Positions 1-9,673 of a stretch of 64,000 nucleotides of DNA are shown piece by piece; position 1 is the first letter of the stretch; each line of letters opens with the position of its first letter. The notes beneath the pieces are model-generated. The model was not told where the DNA came from. It made no database searches and saw only the letters and a program-made list of their open reading frames with translations. The DNA lies in assembly GCF_001886815.1 (NCBI RefSeq), contig NZ_CP018099.1, forward strand, positions 4,710,501-4,774,500, in the 5' to 3' direction. Origin of the DNA: Caldithrix abyssi DSM 13497 (GTDB taxonomy: Bacteria; Calditrichota; Calditrichia; Calditrichales; Calditrichaceae). The position numbers and the translations under genes are program-made.

Positions 1-2
1 TA

Positions 3-659
3 ACGCCCATCGACGTGCAACCAGAGTTCCGCATTCCGGGCGAGCTTCCCGAACTGGAAGAGCTCTTTAAAACGGCCTGGCAACACCATCCCCTGCTAAA
101 AAAGGACTTGCTCAGTTTGCAGTCCAGCGCCCTGTCTGTTAAAATGGCCAAAGGGCTGAACTTCCCGCGCATTTCCATCTATTTAAACTATGATCGTTTT
201 CATGAATCGGCCATTAAGGTCTTTTCCGACTATGACCAGAACTATCAGATTCGCTATGGAATTAATCTTTCGCTCAATCTGTTCAACGGTTTTTCCGATT
301 ACGCCGATATTCAAAAAGCCGAGTTAAATCGCAAGATGGTGCGCGAACAAATCGAAGAATACAAGCGCAGCCTGAAATCAGAAATCCACAAAACCTACCA
401 GAACTACCTATCTACACTGGAAATGATTAAAATTAACGAAGAAAATTTACAGGCCGCTAAAGAGGAATATCGCCTGGCGCAGGAACGATACAACATCGGC
501 GCCGGCACGCAGCTGGAGGTGCGCGAGGCTCAGGTCAATTTAACGCGCGCCGAAGAGACCCTGGTCTCCACCGAATACAATGCCCAGCTTTTACTGGCTC
601 AGTTAGACAATCAACTGGGACTCAGCTTCACCAAGGTAAAAGAAAAACTACAAAAATAG
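3..659 (+). CDS. TolC-family outer membrane efflux protein, C-terminal part (5' truncated by window)
   Basis: The reading frame is open to the left edge of the window, so this is the C-terminal part (about 219 residues) of a longer protein; the GTG at 15 is probably not the start. It shows the long amphipathic helices of the OEP (TolC) family, with heptad-rich stretches and a NIGAGTQLEVREAQ segment typical of the second OEP repeat. TolC proteins form trimeric outer-membrane channels that dock with periplasmic adaptors. The next genes encode an HlyD-like adaptor, an ABC ATPase and two MacB-like permeases on the same strand, so this is most likely the exit duct of that pump. Confidence 0.9.
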   Translation, partial: TPIDVQPEFRIPGELPELEELFKTAWQHHPLLKKDLLSLQSSALSVKMAKGLNFPRISIYLNYDRFHESAIKVFSDYDQNYQIRYGINLSLNLFNGFSDYADIQKAELNRKMVREQIEEYKRSLKSEIHKTYQNYLSTLEMIKINEENLQAAKEEYRLAQERYNIGAGTQLEVREAQVNLTRAEETLVSTEYNAQLLLAQLDNQLGLSFTKVKEKLQK

Positions 660-740
660 GATGAATATGGCGGGCAATGAATGCTCGTTTTTACAAACGA
701 TTACATCAAATCGTATTTGAGGTAAGACAGGAAGTAAAAA

Positions 741-1940
741 ATGAATACCAAAAAAATTTTGATCATAGTCGGCGTTGTGTTGTTAATCGCCCTGATCATT
801 GTGGGCAACCTGCTTAAAAAAGATCGCGGCATCGAAGTGCTCAGCGAAAAGGTGACGCGCGGCACGGTTCAGCAAAAGGTCACCGGCTCGGGTCAAATCC
901 GACCGGCTACCGAAGTTAAGGTCAGCGCGCAGGTGGCCGGTAAAATCATCCGCCTGCACGTAAAAGAAGGCGATCATGTAAAAAAAGGCCAGTTGCTGGT
1001 CGAACTGGATGAGGAAAAGTATCGGGCCAATGTAGAACGCGCCGAATCGCAACTGCTGGCGGCCAAAGCCAATGAAAAAAAAGCGCACAGCGAATTGCAG
1101 CGCACCAGGCAACTGTTTAAGCGTAAACTGGTTTCCACAGCCGATCTGGAAGCGGCCGAAGCAAATTTTGAGGCGGCCATGAGCAACCGTTTGCAAGCCG
1201 AAGCGTCCTTAAAAGAAGCGCAGGACGCGCTGGACAAGACAAAGCTTTACGCCACCATCGAGGGCGTGGTCACGCGCGTCAATAAAGAAGAAGGCGAAAT
1301 GGCCCTGGGCGCTCAGTTTCAGGAAGACGTTATTCTGGTCGTTTCCGATCTTTCTGTGATGGAAGCCGTTGTGGAAATAGACGAAAACGACGTGGTAAAT
1401 GTGGAGCTGGGCGATTCTGCCATTGTAGAGGTAGATGCCTTTCCGGACACAACTTTTAAGGGAATGGTTACGGAAATCGCGCACTCCGCCATCACCAAAG
1501 GAATGGGCACCACCGAACAGGTTACCAACTTTGAAGTAACCGTTACCATCGACCGGCCGGATCCCCGTTTTCGTCCCGGAATGAGCACCACGGTCGATAT
1601 TTTAACCAAACGGCTGGACAATGTTTTAAAAGTGCCCATTCAGGCGGTTACGGTGCGTTCCAAAGACGAAATCGAAGGGAAAAATAAAAAGAAATCGTCC
1701 AGAGCGGACGAATCCCCCAAAATCAAAGATGAAGACTTACGCGAAGTTGTTTTTGTGATTAAAGAGGGCAAAGCCGTTATTAAGCCGGTAAAACTGGGAA
1801 TCAGCGACGACACGCACTACGCGGTGCTTTCCGGCTTACAAGAAGGCGACGAAGTGATCACCGGACCGTTCCGCGTGTTAACCAAAACCCTGAAAAACGG
1901 ACAGGCGGTGCGAGTAAAAAAAGAGGTTGAAAAAGACTGA
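741..1940 (+). CDS. Periplasmic adaptor (HlyD/MacA-like membrane fusion protein)
   Basis: A 399-residue membrane fusion protein. One N-terminal membrane anchor (about residues 5-25) is followed by a lipoyl-like half motif near 60-90, a coiled-coil hairpin at about 95-165, the second lipoyl half near 168-190 ([14 protein letters not shown]), and beta-barrel and membrane-proximal domains. Such adaptors bridge an inner-membrane ABC transporter and TolC. A charged Lys/Glu-rich insert at about 310-330 is unusual. The stop codon overlaps the ATG of the ABC ATPase in a TGATG arrangement, which implies translational coupling. The substrate cannot be read from the sequence; MacA-like systems export macrolides, peptides or lipoprotein-linked compounds. 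Confidence 0.92.
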   Translation: MNTKKILIIVGVVLLIALIIVGNLLKKDRGIEVLSEKVTRGTVQQKVTGSGQIRPATEVKVSAQVAGKIIRLHVKEGDHVKKGQLLVELDEEKYRANVERAESQLLAAKANEKKAHSELQRTRQLFKRKLVSTADLEAAEANFEAAMSNRLQAEASLKEAQDALDKTKLYATIEGVVTRVNKEEGEMALGAQFQEDVILVVSDLSVMEAVVEIDENDVVNVELGDSAIVEVDAFPDTTFKGMVTEIAHSAITKGMGTTEQVTNFEVTVTIDRPDPRFRPGMSTTVDILTKRLDNVLKVPIQAVTVRSKDEIEGKNKKKSSRADESPKIKDEDLREVVFVIKEGKAVIKPVKLGISDDTHYAVLSGLQEGDEVITGPFRVLTKTLKNGQAVRVKKEVEKD

Positions 1941-2620
1941 TGTTAATTCTCATCGAAAATTTAACAAAGATTTACGAGCTGGGAAAAGTAAAGGTTCGGG
2001 CGCTAAACAACATTAATTTAAGCATCGAACGCAACGAATACGTGGCCGTGATGGGGCCCAGCGGTTCGGGTAAATCGACTCTGATGAACATCATCGGCTG
2101 CCTGGACGTACCAACCAGCGGCCGCTACATTCTGAACGGCCAGGACGTTCACAACCTGACGGACGACGAACTGGCGCACATTCGCAACAAAGAAATTGGT
2201 TTCGTATTTCAGACCTTTAACCTGTTGCCACGGGCCACGGCGCTGCACAATGTGGAATTGCCCTTGATTTACAACGGTACGCCGCGTTCCAAACGTAAAG
2301 AAATCGCCATGCAAATGCTGGAACGTGTGGGCCTGGCCGATCGCGCCAATCATCGACCTAACGAACTTTCCGGCGGCCAGAGGCAGCGCGTGGCCATCGC
2401 CCGGGCGCTGGTTAACAACCCCTCGTTGATTTTAGCCGACGAGCCAACCGGTAACCTGGATTCTAAAACCGGCGAAGAAATCATGCAAATCTTCCGCGAA
2501 CTGAACGAAGCCGGCAATACCATCATTCTGGTCACGCACGAAGAAGATATCGCCCGAAAATGCCAGCGAATCATTCGCTTGTTAGACGGTGAAATCATTA
2601 GAGACGAGTTGAATAGCTGA
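1940..2620 (+). CDS. ABC transporter ATP-binding protein (MacB/LolD type)
   Basis: A 226-residue nucleotide-binding subunit. Walker A is GPSGSGKST at residues 39-47, the ABC signature LSGGQ is at 143-147, and Walker B LILADEPT follows at 163-170 with the downstream GNLDS typical of the MacB/LolD subfamily. The switch His lies in the LVTHEED segment. The length matches stand-alone LolD/MacB-type ATPases. It overlaps the adaptor upstream and the first permease downstream by one base each, so the three are almost certainly translated together. It should power the two mechanotransmission-type permeases encoded next. Confidence 0.95.
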   Translation: MLILIENLTKIYELGKVKVRALNNINLSIERNEYVAVMGPSGSGKSTLMNIIGCLDVPTSGRYILNGQDVHNLTDDELAHIRNKEIGFVFQTFNLLPRATALHNVELPLIYNGTPRSKRKEIAMQMLERVGLADRANHRPNELSGGQRQRVAIARALVNNPSLILADEPTGNLDSKTGEEIMQIFRELNEAGNTIILVTHEEDIARKCQRIIRLLDGEIIRDELNS

Positions 2621-3855
2621 TGGCAAACATAAACGCTTTCTTTTCACATATTTCCGAATATTTAATCATGGCCTGGCAGGCGCTGGTCAGCCATAAGCTA
2701 CGCTCATTTTTGACCACGCTGGGCATTTTGATCGGCGTTACCACCATCATTTCCATCTGGACAACCATTGAGGGGCTGAACCAGTACGTATTCGGACAGT
2801 TGTCTAACATTGGCGCCAGTACGGTTTACGTACAGAAATATCCCTGGGTTATTAAAGGCGACTTCTGGAAATACCGCAATCGCAAACCCATTACCTACAA
2901 AGAATACCAGGCGCTGATGGAACATTGCACCCTGGCCGAGCATATTTCGCCCGAAATTTTTGCAGCCAAAAATATCCGTTACAAAAGCAAAAAGTTCGAG
3001 AATATTTTTGTGATCGGCACCAGCGAACAGTACGCCTTTACGGCCAATGTGGCGCCGGAGATCGGACGCTTTTTAACGGAACTGGACGTGTACAACAACC
3101 GTTATGTTTGCGTGCTGGGGCGGGAAGTCGCTGATCGCCTGTTCGATAAAGAAAATCCCCTGGGTAAAAAGATTTTTATTGGCGATCGCAAGTACCTGGT
3201 GGTGGGCGTGCTGGAGCGTAAGGGCAATTTTTTCGGCCAAAGCATGGATAATTTCGTTATCGTTCCTTTTGGCACGTTCCGGCGGGTGTACGGCGGACAC
3301 CGGGAGTTGCGCATTGCGCTGCTCACCAAGCCGGAAAAACTGGAAAACATGAAAGATCAAATCCGCAGCATTCTACGCCGCGTGCGCAAAATCCATCCGG
3401 CAAAGGAAGATGATTTTTCCATTAACCAGCAAGATATGCTGACCGATCTGTACAAAAGTTTAACCACCACCCTGTTTGCCATCGTATTTGTGATTGGAGG
3501 CATCTCTCTGGTTGTGGGCGGTATTGGCATCATGAACATCATGCTGGTCAGCGTGGCCGAGCGCACACGGGAGATCGGCGTTCGAAAAGCCATTGGCGCC
3601 ACGCGCAGAAACATTTTAAGCCAGTTTTTGTTCGAAGCCATTGTCATTTCGTCCATTGGCGGCTTAATCGGCATTGTGCTGGGCTTTATTGCAGGCAGCC
3701 TGATCCTGGCGCAGATGAACCTGACGGGCGGCGTCAGCCTGACATCTGTATTGATCGGTTTTGGCTTTTCGGGTTTTGTGGGGGTAACAGCCGGTTTTTA
3801 CCCGGCTTACAAGGCTGCCCGTTTAAATCCGATCGATTCATTGCGTTACGAATAA
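2620..3855 (+). CDS. MacB-like ABC transporter permease 1
   Basis: A 411-residue permease with the MacB architecture: an N-terminal transmembrane helix near residues 25-48, a large periplasmic MacB_PCD domain (about 50-270), then three transmembrane helices carrying the FtsX-type core (GIGIMNIMLVSVAERTREIG around 295-315, followed by VRKAIGATRRNI). The family works as a dimer that transmits ATP-driven motion to the periplasm. Its start codon overlaps the ATPase stop. The second, homologous permease follows after 10 bp, so the pump may be a heterodimer of permeases 1 and 2. Confidence 0.93.
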   Translation: MANINAFFSHISEYLIMAWQALVSHKLRSFLTTLGILIGVTTIISIWTTIEGLNQYVFGQLSNIGASTVYVQKYPWVIKGDFWKYRNRKPITYKEYQALMEHCTLAEHISPEIFAAKNIRYKSKKFENIFVIGTSEQYAFTANVAPEIGRFLTELDVYNNRYVCVLGREVADRLFDKENPLGKKIFIGDRKYLVVGVLERKGNFFGQSMDNFVIVPFGTFRRVYGGHRELRIALLTKPEKLENMKDQIRSILRRVRKIHPAKEDDFSINQQDMLTDLYKSLTTTLFAIVFVIGGISLVVGGIGIMNIMLVSVAERTREIGVRKAIGATRRNILSQFLFEAIVISSIGGLIGIVLGFIAGSLILAQMNLTGGVSLTSVLIGFGFSGFVGVTAGFYPAYKAARLNPIDSLRYE

Positions 3856-3865
3856 GAAGGCAACC

Positions 3866-5095
3866 ATGTTACTGAAAGAAAACTTACAAATAGCTGTAGA
3901 TCAAATTCGCGCCGGCGCCGTAAAATCCTTTTTAACGACGCTGGGCATCAGCATTGGCGTGGCCACCGTCATCTTCATCGTTTCCATTCTGGAAGGGTAC
4001 AACCAATCCATCCAGAAAGAATTAAACGTGCTGGGCGCAAACACTTTTCAGGTGCAACGAGAAGACGTTTTTACCGGCATTCAGGTGGGGATGCGCAAAA
4101 AGAAACACCGCAAGCGCCTGGACAAATCGCTGGCCAGAGCCATCCGCGAAAACTGCAGCCTGGTGCAATCGGTGGGCGCCGAAATCTGGGAGCACAACGT
4201 TAGTCTTAAATATAAAGAAAAAACCACCAATCCGACCATTGGCGTGGCCGGCGCCGATCCGCAGTTTTTCCCCAATAACGGCTACATGGTCGGCGAGGGG
4301 CGCGCCCTGACCGACGACGACGTTCGTTTCCATCGCAAAGTAATCGTTTTGGGGATGGATGTGGTGGAAACCCTCTTCCCCTTTGAAGAGCCCGTCGGCA
4401 AAGAAGTCAAGTTGTTCGGCAAGCGATTCAGAGTGATCGGCGTGCTGGAAAAGATGGGCAGCTCCACGTTTGGCGAAAGCCGCGACAACCGCGTGATTAT
4501 TCCCATTACTACCTTTGAGGACAATCTGGGCAAAAATCGTTCGTGCAAAATCACTGTGATGGTTAAGCCGGGGGTGGATATGCAGGCCGCCATGGATCAG
4601 GTGATCGGCGTACTGCGCAAAGAACGCAAAATTCCGCCGGGCAAAGAAAACGACTTTTCCATTTTCACCAACGAAACGTTGATCAGCTCTTTTAACAACA
4701 TTGCGGTACAGGTACGCGGCGCCGGCATTTTGCTGGGCTTGATTTCTTTACTGGTGGGCAGCATCGGCGTGATGAACATTATGCTGGTAACGGTCACCGA
4801 ACGTACGCGAGAAATCGGTATTCGTAAGGCCGTGGGCGCGCGCAGGGCGGTTATTCTGTCTCAGTTTTTGATCGAATCCATTGTCTTAAGCAGTGTGGGC
4901 GGATTGTTCGGCATGGTCGCCGGATTTGTGCTGGCCGCCATTGTGGGCTCGTCTCTCAATATTCCTTTTACCATTCCGTTGTGGGCTGTTTTTAGCTCGC
5001 TGGCCGTAACCTCGGTGGTGGGCGTATTAGCCGGTTTGTACCCGGCTTCCAAAGCGGCCGCCATGGATCCCATCAACGCTCTGCGTTACGAGTAA
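3866..5095 (+). CDS. MacB-like ABC transporter permease 2
   Basis: A 409-residue paralogue of the preceding permease, with the same order of one N-terminal helix, a periplasmic MacB_PCD domain and a C-terminal FtsX domain (GVMNIMLVTVTERTREIGIR). Both end in the same tail pattern (NPIDSLRYE / DPINALRYE). This supports recent or ancient tandem duplication and a heterodimeric transporter. The 3' end overlaps the convergent symporter gene on the minus strand by 23 bp, so the efflux operon ends here without room for a separate terminator. Confidence 0.93.
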   Translation: MLLKENLQIAVDQIRAGAVKSFLTTLGISIGVATVIFIVSILEGYNQSIQKELNVLGANTFQVQREDVFTGIQVGMRKKKHRKRLDKSLARAIRENCSLVQSVGAEIWEHNVSLKYKEKTTNPTIGVAGADPQFFPNNGYMVGEGRALTDDDVRFHRKVIVLGMDVVETLFPFEEPVGKEVKLFGKRFRVIGVLEKMGSSTFGESRDNRVIIPITTFEDNLGKNRSCKITVMVKPGVDMQAAMDQVIGVLRKERKIPPGKENDFSIFTNETLISSFNNIAVQVRGAGILLGLISLLVGSIGVMNIMLVTVTERTREIGIRKAVGARRAVILSQFLIESIVLSSVGGLFGMVAGFVLAAIVGSSLNIPFTIPLWAVFSSLAVTSVVGVLAGLYPASKAAAMDPINALRYE

Positions 5096-6467
5096 TTTTT
5101 CCGATTAAAAGAACAGCCAGCGAAAAAGCAAAGGCCGGAAAAAAAGGTTCAACTCCAAACGGATAGACGGCCTGGCCGTCCACGGCTTGCAGCCGGCCCC
5201 ATATAAAGAGCGCCAGCCCGATTAAAAAGCTGCCGACCATCATGGTCACAAAATACGAAGAAGGAATCTTTAACTTTTTCCAGAAGGCGCCAAGCACGGG
5301 AAAAATCAAAGGCGGAATAAATAAACTGCCCAGGCTGTACCACAACTCTACCACAGAGGGAATCGAATAAGCCATAAAAACAGCGATTATCCCTGTGACA
5401 ATCAACCCGAAGCGCACCTGTTTATTGGCGTCTGCCGACTTTTTCTTCTGCATTTCCCAGATCAAATCGCGCCCGATGCCGATGGCCGATAAAAAGGTGT
5501 AACTATCAATGGTGGACATAATGGTGGCAAACAAACCGACAAAAAACAGGCCGCGCAAAAAGGGCGGCAAATACTGGCTGGCCAGCGCCGGATAGGCTAA
5601 AATAGGTTCAATACCCGGCAGTAGCGCAAAGGCGTACAGGCCGCTCAAAAGCGTTAAGCCATCGAATAACGCCCAGAATACAATGGAGATCAAAATGCCG
5701 CGCCGGGCCACTTGTGGCGAGCGAGCCGCCGCGCAACGCTGATGGAAGCCCGGATCGATGAACGTCCAGCTGGCGATAGAAAACCACACCACGATCTGCT
5801 GCCAGCTTAAACTTCCTTTAAAGGACAGGTGCTGCGCGTCAAGCCGTTCAAACAGGTGGGCAGGCGGCAGCACCTTAAACGCCAGAAAAAACACCAACAA
5901 CAAAAATCCGCCAAACATAAACAAAAACTGTAGTTTGTCGGTTTGCACCACCGAGCGAAAACCGCCCCAGTAAACATAACTCACAGAAATAATGGCGCTA
6001 ACCACGATGGCCGGCACCAAAGGCCAGTGCAAAAAGTACTTCAGTAAAACAGCCAGCATCAAAATGTACGGCGCAGGCGAGGTCATTAACACCACAAACA
6101 GGCCGCTGACCGCCCCCACCCGCTTACCGTGCATGCGGTACATCATATCGGGAATGGAAACATTTTCAGCTTTTCTGATCCGCGGGGCAAGAAATAGCGC
6201 AAACAAAAGAGCAAAAACGTAATACGGCAGGCCCATCACCAGCCAGGCCGAAACGCCCGACGAATAAACAAACTCGCCAATCCCCAGGATGCCCCCGTAC
6301 CAGGTGGTCACCAGCGTGGCCACAAAAGCGGGAATGGTCAACTGACGGCCGCTCAGCAAAAACTCCTTTTCATCGGCGTTGCTGCGCCGCGCGCGCAAAC
6401 CGACGCGAAACAACAAAATCAAATAGACTAAAAGAGGTAAAATATCCAGCGCCAGCCTGCTACTCAA
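5073..6467 (-). CDS. Sodium:solute symporter (SSF) family, candidate thiamine transporter
   Basis: A 464-residue polytopic membrane protein with about 12-13 hydrophobic segments and SSF-family motifs, including the GGFRSVVQTDKLQ segment that follows a transmembrane helix and STIDSYTFLSAIGIGRDL near residue 315. SSF proteins couple uptake of sugars, vitamins or ions to the sodium gradient. The gene overlaps the thiamine pyrophosphokinase gene by 8 bp and sits third behind a TPP riboswitch, so thiamine or a thiamine precursor is the inferred substrate. An SSF-type transporter called ThiV has been predicted in other TPP regulons on similar grounds. Family membership is clear; the substrate is inferred from context. 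Confidence 0.85.
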   Translation of the reverse strand: MSSRLALDILPLLVYLILLFRVGLRARRSNADEKEFLLSGRQLTIPAFVATLVTTWYGGILGIGEFVYSSGVSAWLVMGLPYYVFALLFALFLAPRIRKAENVSIPDMMYRMHGKRVGAVSGLFVVLMTSPAPYILMLAVLLKYFLHWPLVPAIVVSAIISVSYVYWGGFRSVVQTDKLQFLFMFGGFLLLVFFLAFKVLPPAHLFERLDAQHLSFKGSLSWQQIVVWFSIASWTFIDPGFHQRCAAARSPQVARRGILISIVFWALFDGLTLLSGLYAFALLPGIEPILAYPALASQYLPPFLRGLFFVGLFATIMSTIDSYTFLSAIGIGRDLIWEMQKKKSADANKQVRFGLIVTGIIAVFMAYSIPSVVELWYSLGSLFIPPLIFPVLGAFWKKLKIPSSYFVTMMVGSFLIGLALFIWGRLQAVDGQAVYPFGVEPFFPAFAFSLAVLLIGKITRNAER

Positions 6468-7092
6468 ATCGCTCCACCTCGTACATGATCAACGTTCCGC
6501 TATCAAAAGAAACAACACAGGGCGATTCCTGTGTTACGTTACTCATGCCCACAAAAAAATCTTCAAATGTTTCTTTTTGCAGGGGATATTGAAAGCCGGA
6601 AAGGGTCAGGTTTTTAACGGCGCCGAAAGATAAAAACGAAACCGTCTGGCCGGCGGGTAGATTAAAGCGGTGAACGCCCGCTTCTAAAAAGGTCAAACGG
6701 CCAAAATTATCGATCACCTCCACTTCAACTTTTTTATTAAACTGCGCCAGAAAAAGCAGATTGGCAATGGTGTGATCGCCGCGCCGGCCGGTGGCGTTTA
6801 AAACGCGCAGACGGTGCGGTTGCAGGCTTTCCGCCAGGGTTAAAGCCTTTTCCAGATCGGTGGAGTACTGATCGGCAATGTACATCATCTTGCTATTTTT
6901 AAACTGGTCTTTCCACTCTTGGTTAATGGAATCCAGATCGCCGATAATGTAATGGGGCTGTAAATTTTGCTGCCGACAGTAATTGGCGCCGCCATCAGCT
7001 GCAATAATCACCGAAGCCCCTTCCAGCGCTCGTTTTAAGCGTTGGGTTTCCAGGCCTTCTCCATTTAAAATCAGGGCTACAATCTTTTTCAT
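6460..7092 (-). CDS. thiN: Thiamine pyrophosphokinase
   Basis: A 210-residue enzyme that transfers pyrophosphate from ATP to thiamine, giving TPP. Diagnostic motifs are all present: DGGAN at residues 33-37, GDLDS at 51-55, DQYSTDLEKA at 74-83 and GRRGDHTIAN at 102-111; these bind Mg, ATP and thiamine in the family. The C-terminal half is the beta-rich thiamine-binding domain. It is the middle gene of a TPP-riboswitch operon (TonB receptor, this enzyme, SSF symporter), which fits salvage of external thiamine followed by trapping as TPP. Gene names differ between lineages (thiN, tnr3-like); the function is well supported. Confidence 0.94.
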   Translation of the reverse strand: MKKIVALILNGEGLETQRLKRALEGASVIIAADGGANYCRQQNLQPHYIIGDLDSINQEWKDQFKNSKMMYIADQYSTDLEKALTLAESLQPHRLRVLNATGRRGDHTIANLLFLAQFNKKVEVEVIDNFGRLTFLEAGVHRFNLPAGQTVSFLSFGAVKNLTLSGFQYPLQKETFEDFFVGMSNVTQESPCVVSFDSGTLIMYEVERFE

Positions 7093-7136
7093 TTTTCTTC
7101 CTTCTTACGTTCCTCAAAGGCAGGCAGCCTTTTTGG

Positions 7137-9593
7137 TCAGTAAGCGATCTTAAAGTTAATAAAATAGTTTCTCGGCGCGCCCGGAAAGAACTCCTTTCCC
7201 TCGCCATGAGCAAGGTACTTTTTATTCAATAAATTTGCAACACGCAATTGCGTGGTTAGCTTCACGCCGTCGAACAGGTTAAATTGGTAGCGCAAATCAA
7301 AATTAAACAGATCAAAGGCATCCACCTTGTTGCGTTCGTTCTGGTAATTATCCGTGTAAAAAGCGGACTGGTAACGCCATTGCAGCGAAGCATACCAATT
7401 TCGCCAGTTGTAGGTTAAGCGACCGTTGGCAATCACATCCGGAAAGCCGGCGATGGTGTTGCCGCTTAAATCCGTGGCCTGCCCCGACCAGTCATAAACC
7501 CTGTAATCGACCAACTTGTTTTCGCTACCGGTAAAATTAAGGCGCAAATTCCACTTTGGCGTTAGCTGCAGGTTGGCGCTCAATTCAACGCCCTGGTGCC
7601 GCGTGCGGTCTGCATTGCCCGTAATAGGCTGACCAAAACGATCTAACTGCCCGCTTTTGATGATTTCGTTTCGGAAACTCATGTAATAGTAGTTCACGTT
7701 CAGAACCAGATTGTGCGTTCGATAGCCCATGCCCAGCTCAAGGTTGGTCAGAGCCTCGGGCTTGACCAGCGGTTTGTCAAAATTGTAGGTGCCGTCGGGA
7801 TTTAACTCAAATTGCGGAACTTTGTACCCCCAGTCTTCCGGGTAGCTGGCTTCGGCGGCATCGTAAAGGTTTTTTAAACGCGGTTCGCGCTGCGTGTAAG
7901 AAAGGTTGACGTAGCCGTTTAAACGAGAAGTCAGATTGTAATTCAACCCCAGACGCGGGTTAAGAAAATGGTAAGGCACGCTAAAATCGTTGCCCACATA
8001 CTTTTCATCGTACAGGCGATATTTTTTGTAAGCGTACTGCAAATCGGACATGAGCGTTAAACGGGGCCGGATGCGCGTAGTTTGATGGAAGTAAAGCGAA
8101 GCGATGTCTTTGGCGCCGCGGTACTGGTAGTAGCGTCGGGCGCCGTCGCCAACCACCTCTGCCGGGAGTCCGCTCCCTTTTTGCAAGCGCCCCCAGTGCA
8201 GCGAACGATGGACGCGTAATTCGCCGCCCAGCACCAGCTCACCCAGATGCGTTTTAATGTACAATTGCGGATACCAGCCCACCTGATTGTTGTCCACGTA
8301 AGCTCTGATCAGGGCGTCAGACGGAATTTCCCGCACATCATAGCCGTACTCCGGGGTCAGGCGAAAATATTCCGGCGTGCCCCAGCTGCCGTCGTAGTCG
8401 AAAAAGCCGTAGCCTTTAATGTAAAACAGCGTGTTGTTGAGCGTCATACGATCATTTAAACGATATTCGTGTAAAATTTCGAAATGGGGCTGATTAAAGT
8501 TTTCGATCTCGTCTTTGCGGCGCGGAGAATAGTAGATGGTTTTGCCGTCTTCCGAATAATCCCACCAGTTAAAATTCATCTTGCGCAGGCGGGAGTCGGC
8601 GTTGTACTCCCGCGGAATACCGGTGTAAGTTAAGCCGTCTTCGATGGGGCCTCCGTAAAACTGCAAACGCAACGTGCTGTTTTTGGTGTAGTGCGCCAGG
8701 CCTAAAAAATAACTCTTAAAATCGATGTAAGCCAGATCGCGATAGCCGTCGGTTTGAATGCGCGAGGCCCGGGCGTAAATCACAAAGCGCTTTTTCAACA
8801 ATCCGGAATTGTAGGCCAGTGAGTAGCGCCTGGTGTTAAAGGAACCGATGCCCACCGACGCGGAAACATTTCTTTGTAAAGAAAAATAGTTGGTTAAAAT
8901 GTTGATGGAGCCGCCGATGGCCGCAGGTCCGTAAAATGAGCTTCCCGCCCCGCGCTGCACCTGAATGTTTTCCACATTGCTCAAAAAATCGGGAAAATCG
9001 ACCCAGTACACATTGTGATCTTCGGGATCGTTTTGCGGCACGCCGTTGATCATCACCGAAATGCGGCGCTGATCAAAACCGCGGATGCTCAAATAACTGT
9101 AGCCCAAACCCGTGCCGCTTTCTGAGTAAAAGGTGGTGGAAGGCAGTTCCGAAAGCAGTTCGGGGATATCCTGAATGGTGCGGCGACGGGCGATTTCTTC
9201 CCGCTGGACCGTGCTGAAGGTAATGGGCGTTACGCGTTCTACAGCCCGCGTGGCGGTGATCGTAATCCGCGGGCCCTCCAGAACATCCTGATTCATCTCA
9301 ATGGTCAAAAAAGTGTCTGCGCTTACCTTTTCCAGCCGAATGGCCCGCGCGCTGTAACCCATAAAGGTAACGCGCAACTCGTACGTGGCGGGCGGTAAAG
9401 GCGGTAATTTGAAATAGCCGTCCAGATCGGTGGTGGCGCCGATGGAAGTTGCCGGAATGAACACATTAGCTCCAACCAGCGGCCTGCCCGTTTGATCATC
9501 GACCACCACGCCAGATATCACCGGATTTTTTCCGGCAAAGACCAGCGTTGCCATAAATAAAACAATTAAACTTAGCGTAAATAAAACACGCAT
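7137..9593 (-). CDS. TonB-dependent outer membrane receptor, probably for thiamine or a precursor
   Basis: An 818-residue receptor. A signal peptide (about residues 1-20) is followed by a carboxypeptidase-regulatory-like beta-sandwich domain (about 24-105, with the VVDDQTGRPLVGANVF and DLDGYFKLPPLPPATYEL signatures), a plug domain (about 115-225, including GFDQRRISVMINGVPQND and VQRGAGSSFYGPAAIGG) and a long beta-barrel ending in an aromatic-rich C-terminus (INFKIAY). It is the first gene after a TPP riboswitch and precedes thiamine pyrophosphokinase, so it probably imports thiamine, like the TPP-regulated TonB receptors predicted in Bacteroidetes. Receptor class is certain; ligand is inferred from regulation. 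Confidence 0.92.
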   Translation of the reverse strand: MRVLFTLSLIVLFMATLVFAGKNPVISGVVVDDQTGRPLVGANVFIPATSIGATTDLDGYFKLPPLPPATYELRVTFMGYSARAIRLEKVSADTFLTIEMNQDVLEGPRITITATRAVERVTPITFSTVQREEIARRRTIQDIPELLSELPSTTFYSESGTGLGYSYLSIRGFDQRRISVMINGVPQNDPEDHNVYWVDFPDFLSNVENIQVQRGAGSSFYGPAAIGGSINILTNYFSLQRNVSASVGIGSFNTRRYSLAYNSGLLKKRFVIYARASRIQTDGYRDLAYIDFKSYFLGLAHYTKNSTLRLQFYGGPIEDGLTYTGIPREYNADSRLRKMNFNWWDYSEDGKTIYYSPRRKDEIENFNQPHFEILHEYRLNDRMTLNNTLFYIKGYGFFDYDGSWGTPEYFRLTPEYGYDVREIPSDALIRAYVDNNQVGWYPQLYIKTHLGELVLGGELRVHRSLHWGRLQKGSGLPAEVVGDGARRYYQYRGAKDIASLYFHQTTRIRPRLTLMSDLQYAYKKYRLYDEKYVGNDFSVPYHFLNPRLGLNYNLTSRLNGYVNLSYTQREPRLKNLYDAAEASYPEDWGYKVPQFELNPDGTYNFDKPLVKPEALTNLELGMGYRTHNLVLNVNYYYMSFRNEIIKSGQLDRFGQPITGNADRTRHQGVELSANLQLTPKWNLRLNFTGSENKLVDYRVYDWSGQATDLSGNTIAGFPDVIANGRLTYNWRNWYASLQWRYQSAFYTDNYQNERNKVDAFDLFNFDLRYQFNLFDGVKLTTQLRVANLLNKKYLAHGEGKEFFPGAPRNYFINFKIAY

Positions 9594-9611
9594 GGTTATG
9601 CCTCCTCTCTA

Positions 9612-9650
9612 TTAAACAAAAAAGCCACTTCCCATGCAGGAAATGGCTTT
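9612..9650 (-). terminator. Riboswitch-controlled intrinsic terminator
   Basis: On the minus strand the arms AAAGCCAUUUCC and GGAAGUGGCUUU (plus coordinates 9639-9650 and 9621-9632) form a 12-bp stem with one U-G pair and a 6-nt loop, followed by a U-rich tail. It lies between the TPP aptamer and the receptor start codon. The 5' arm includes sequence that can instead pair with the aptamer 3' end (see riboswitch), so it should form only when TPP is bound. Confidence 0.85.
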
Positions 9651-9673
9651 AAAAAAATGTGTTATTTTTTTTG

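Noticed and set aside
15-20. GTG at 15 as the true start of the TolC-like gene
   Set aside because: The frame is open upstream to the window edge, and the encoded part lacks the signal peptide and first half of the OEP fold.
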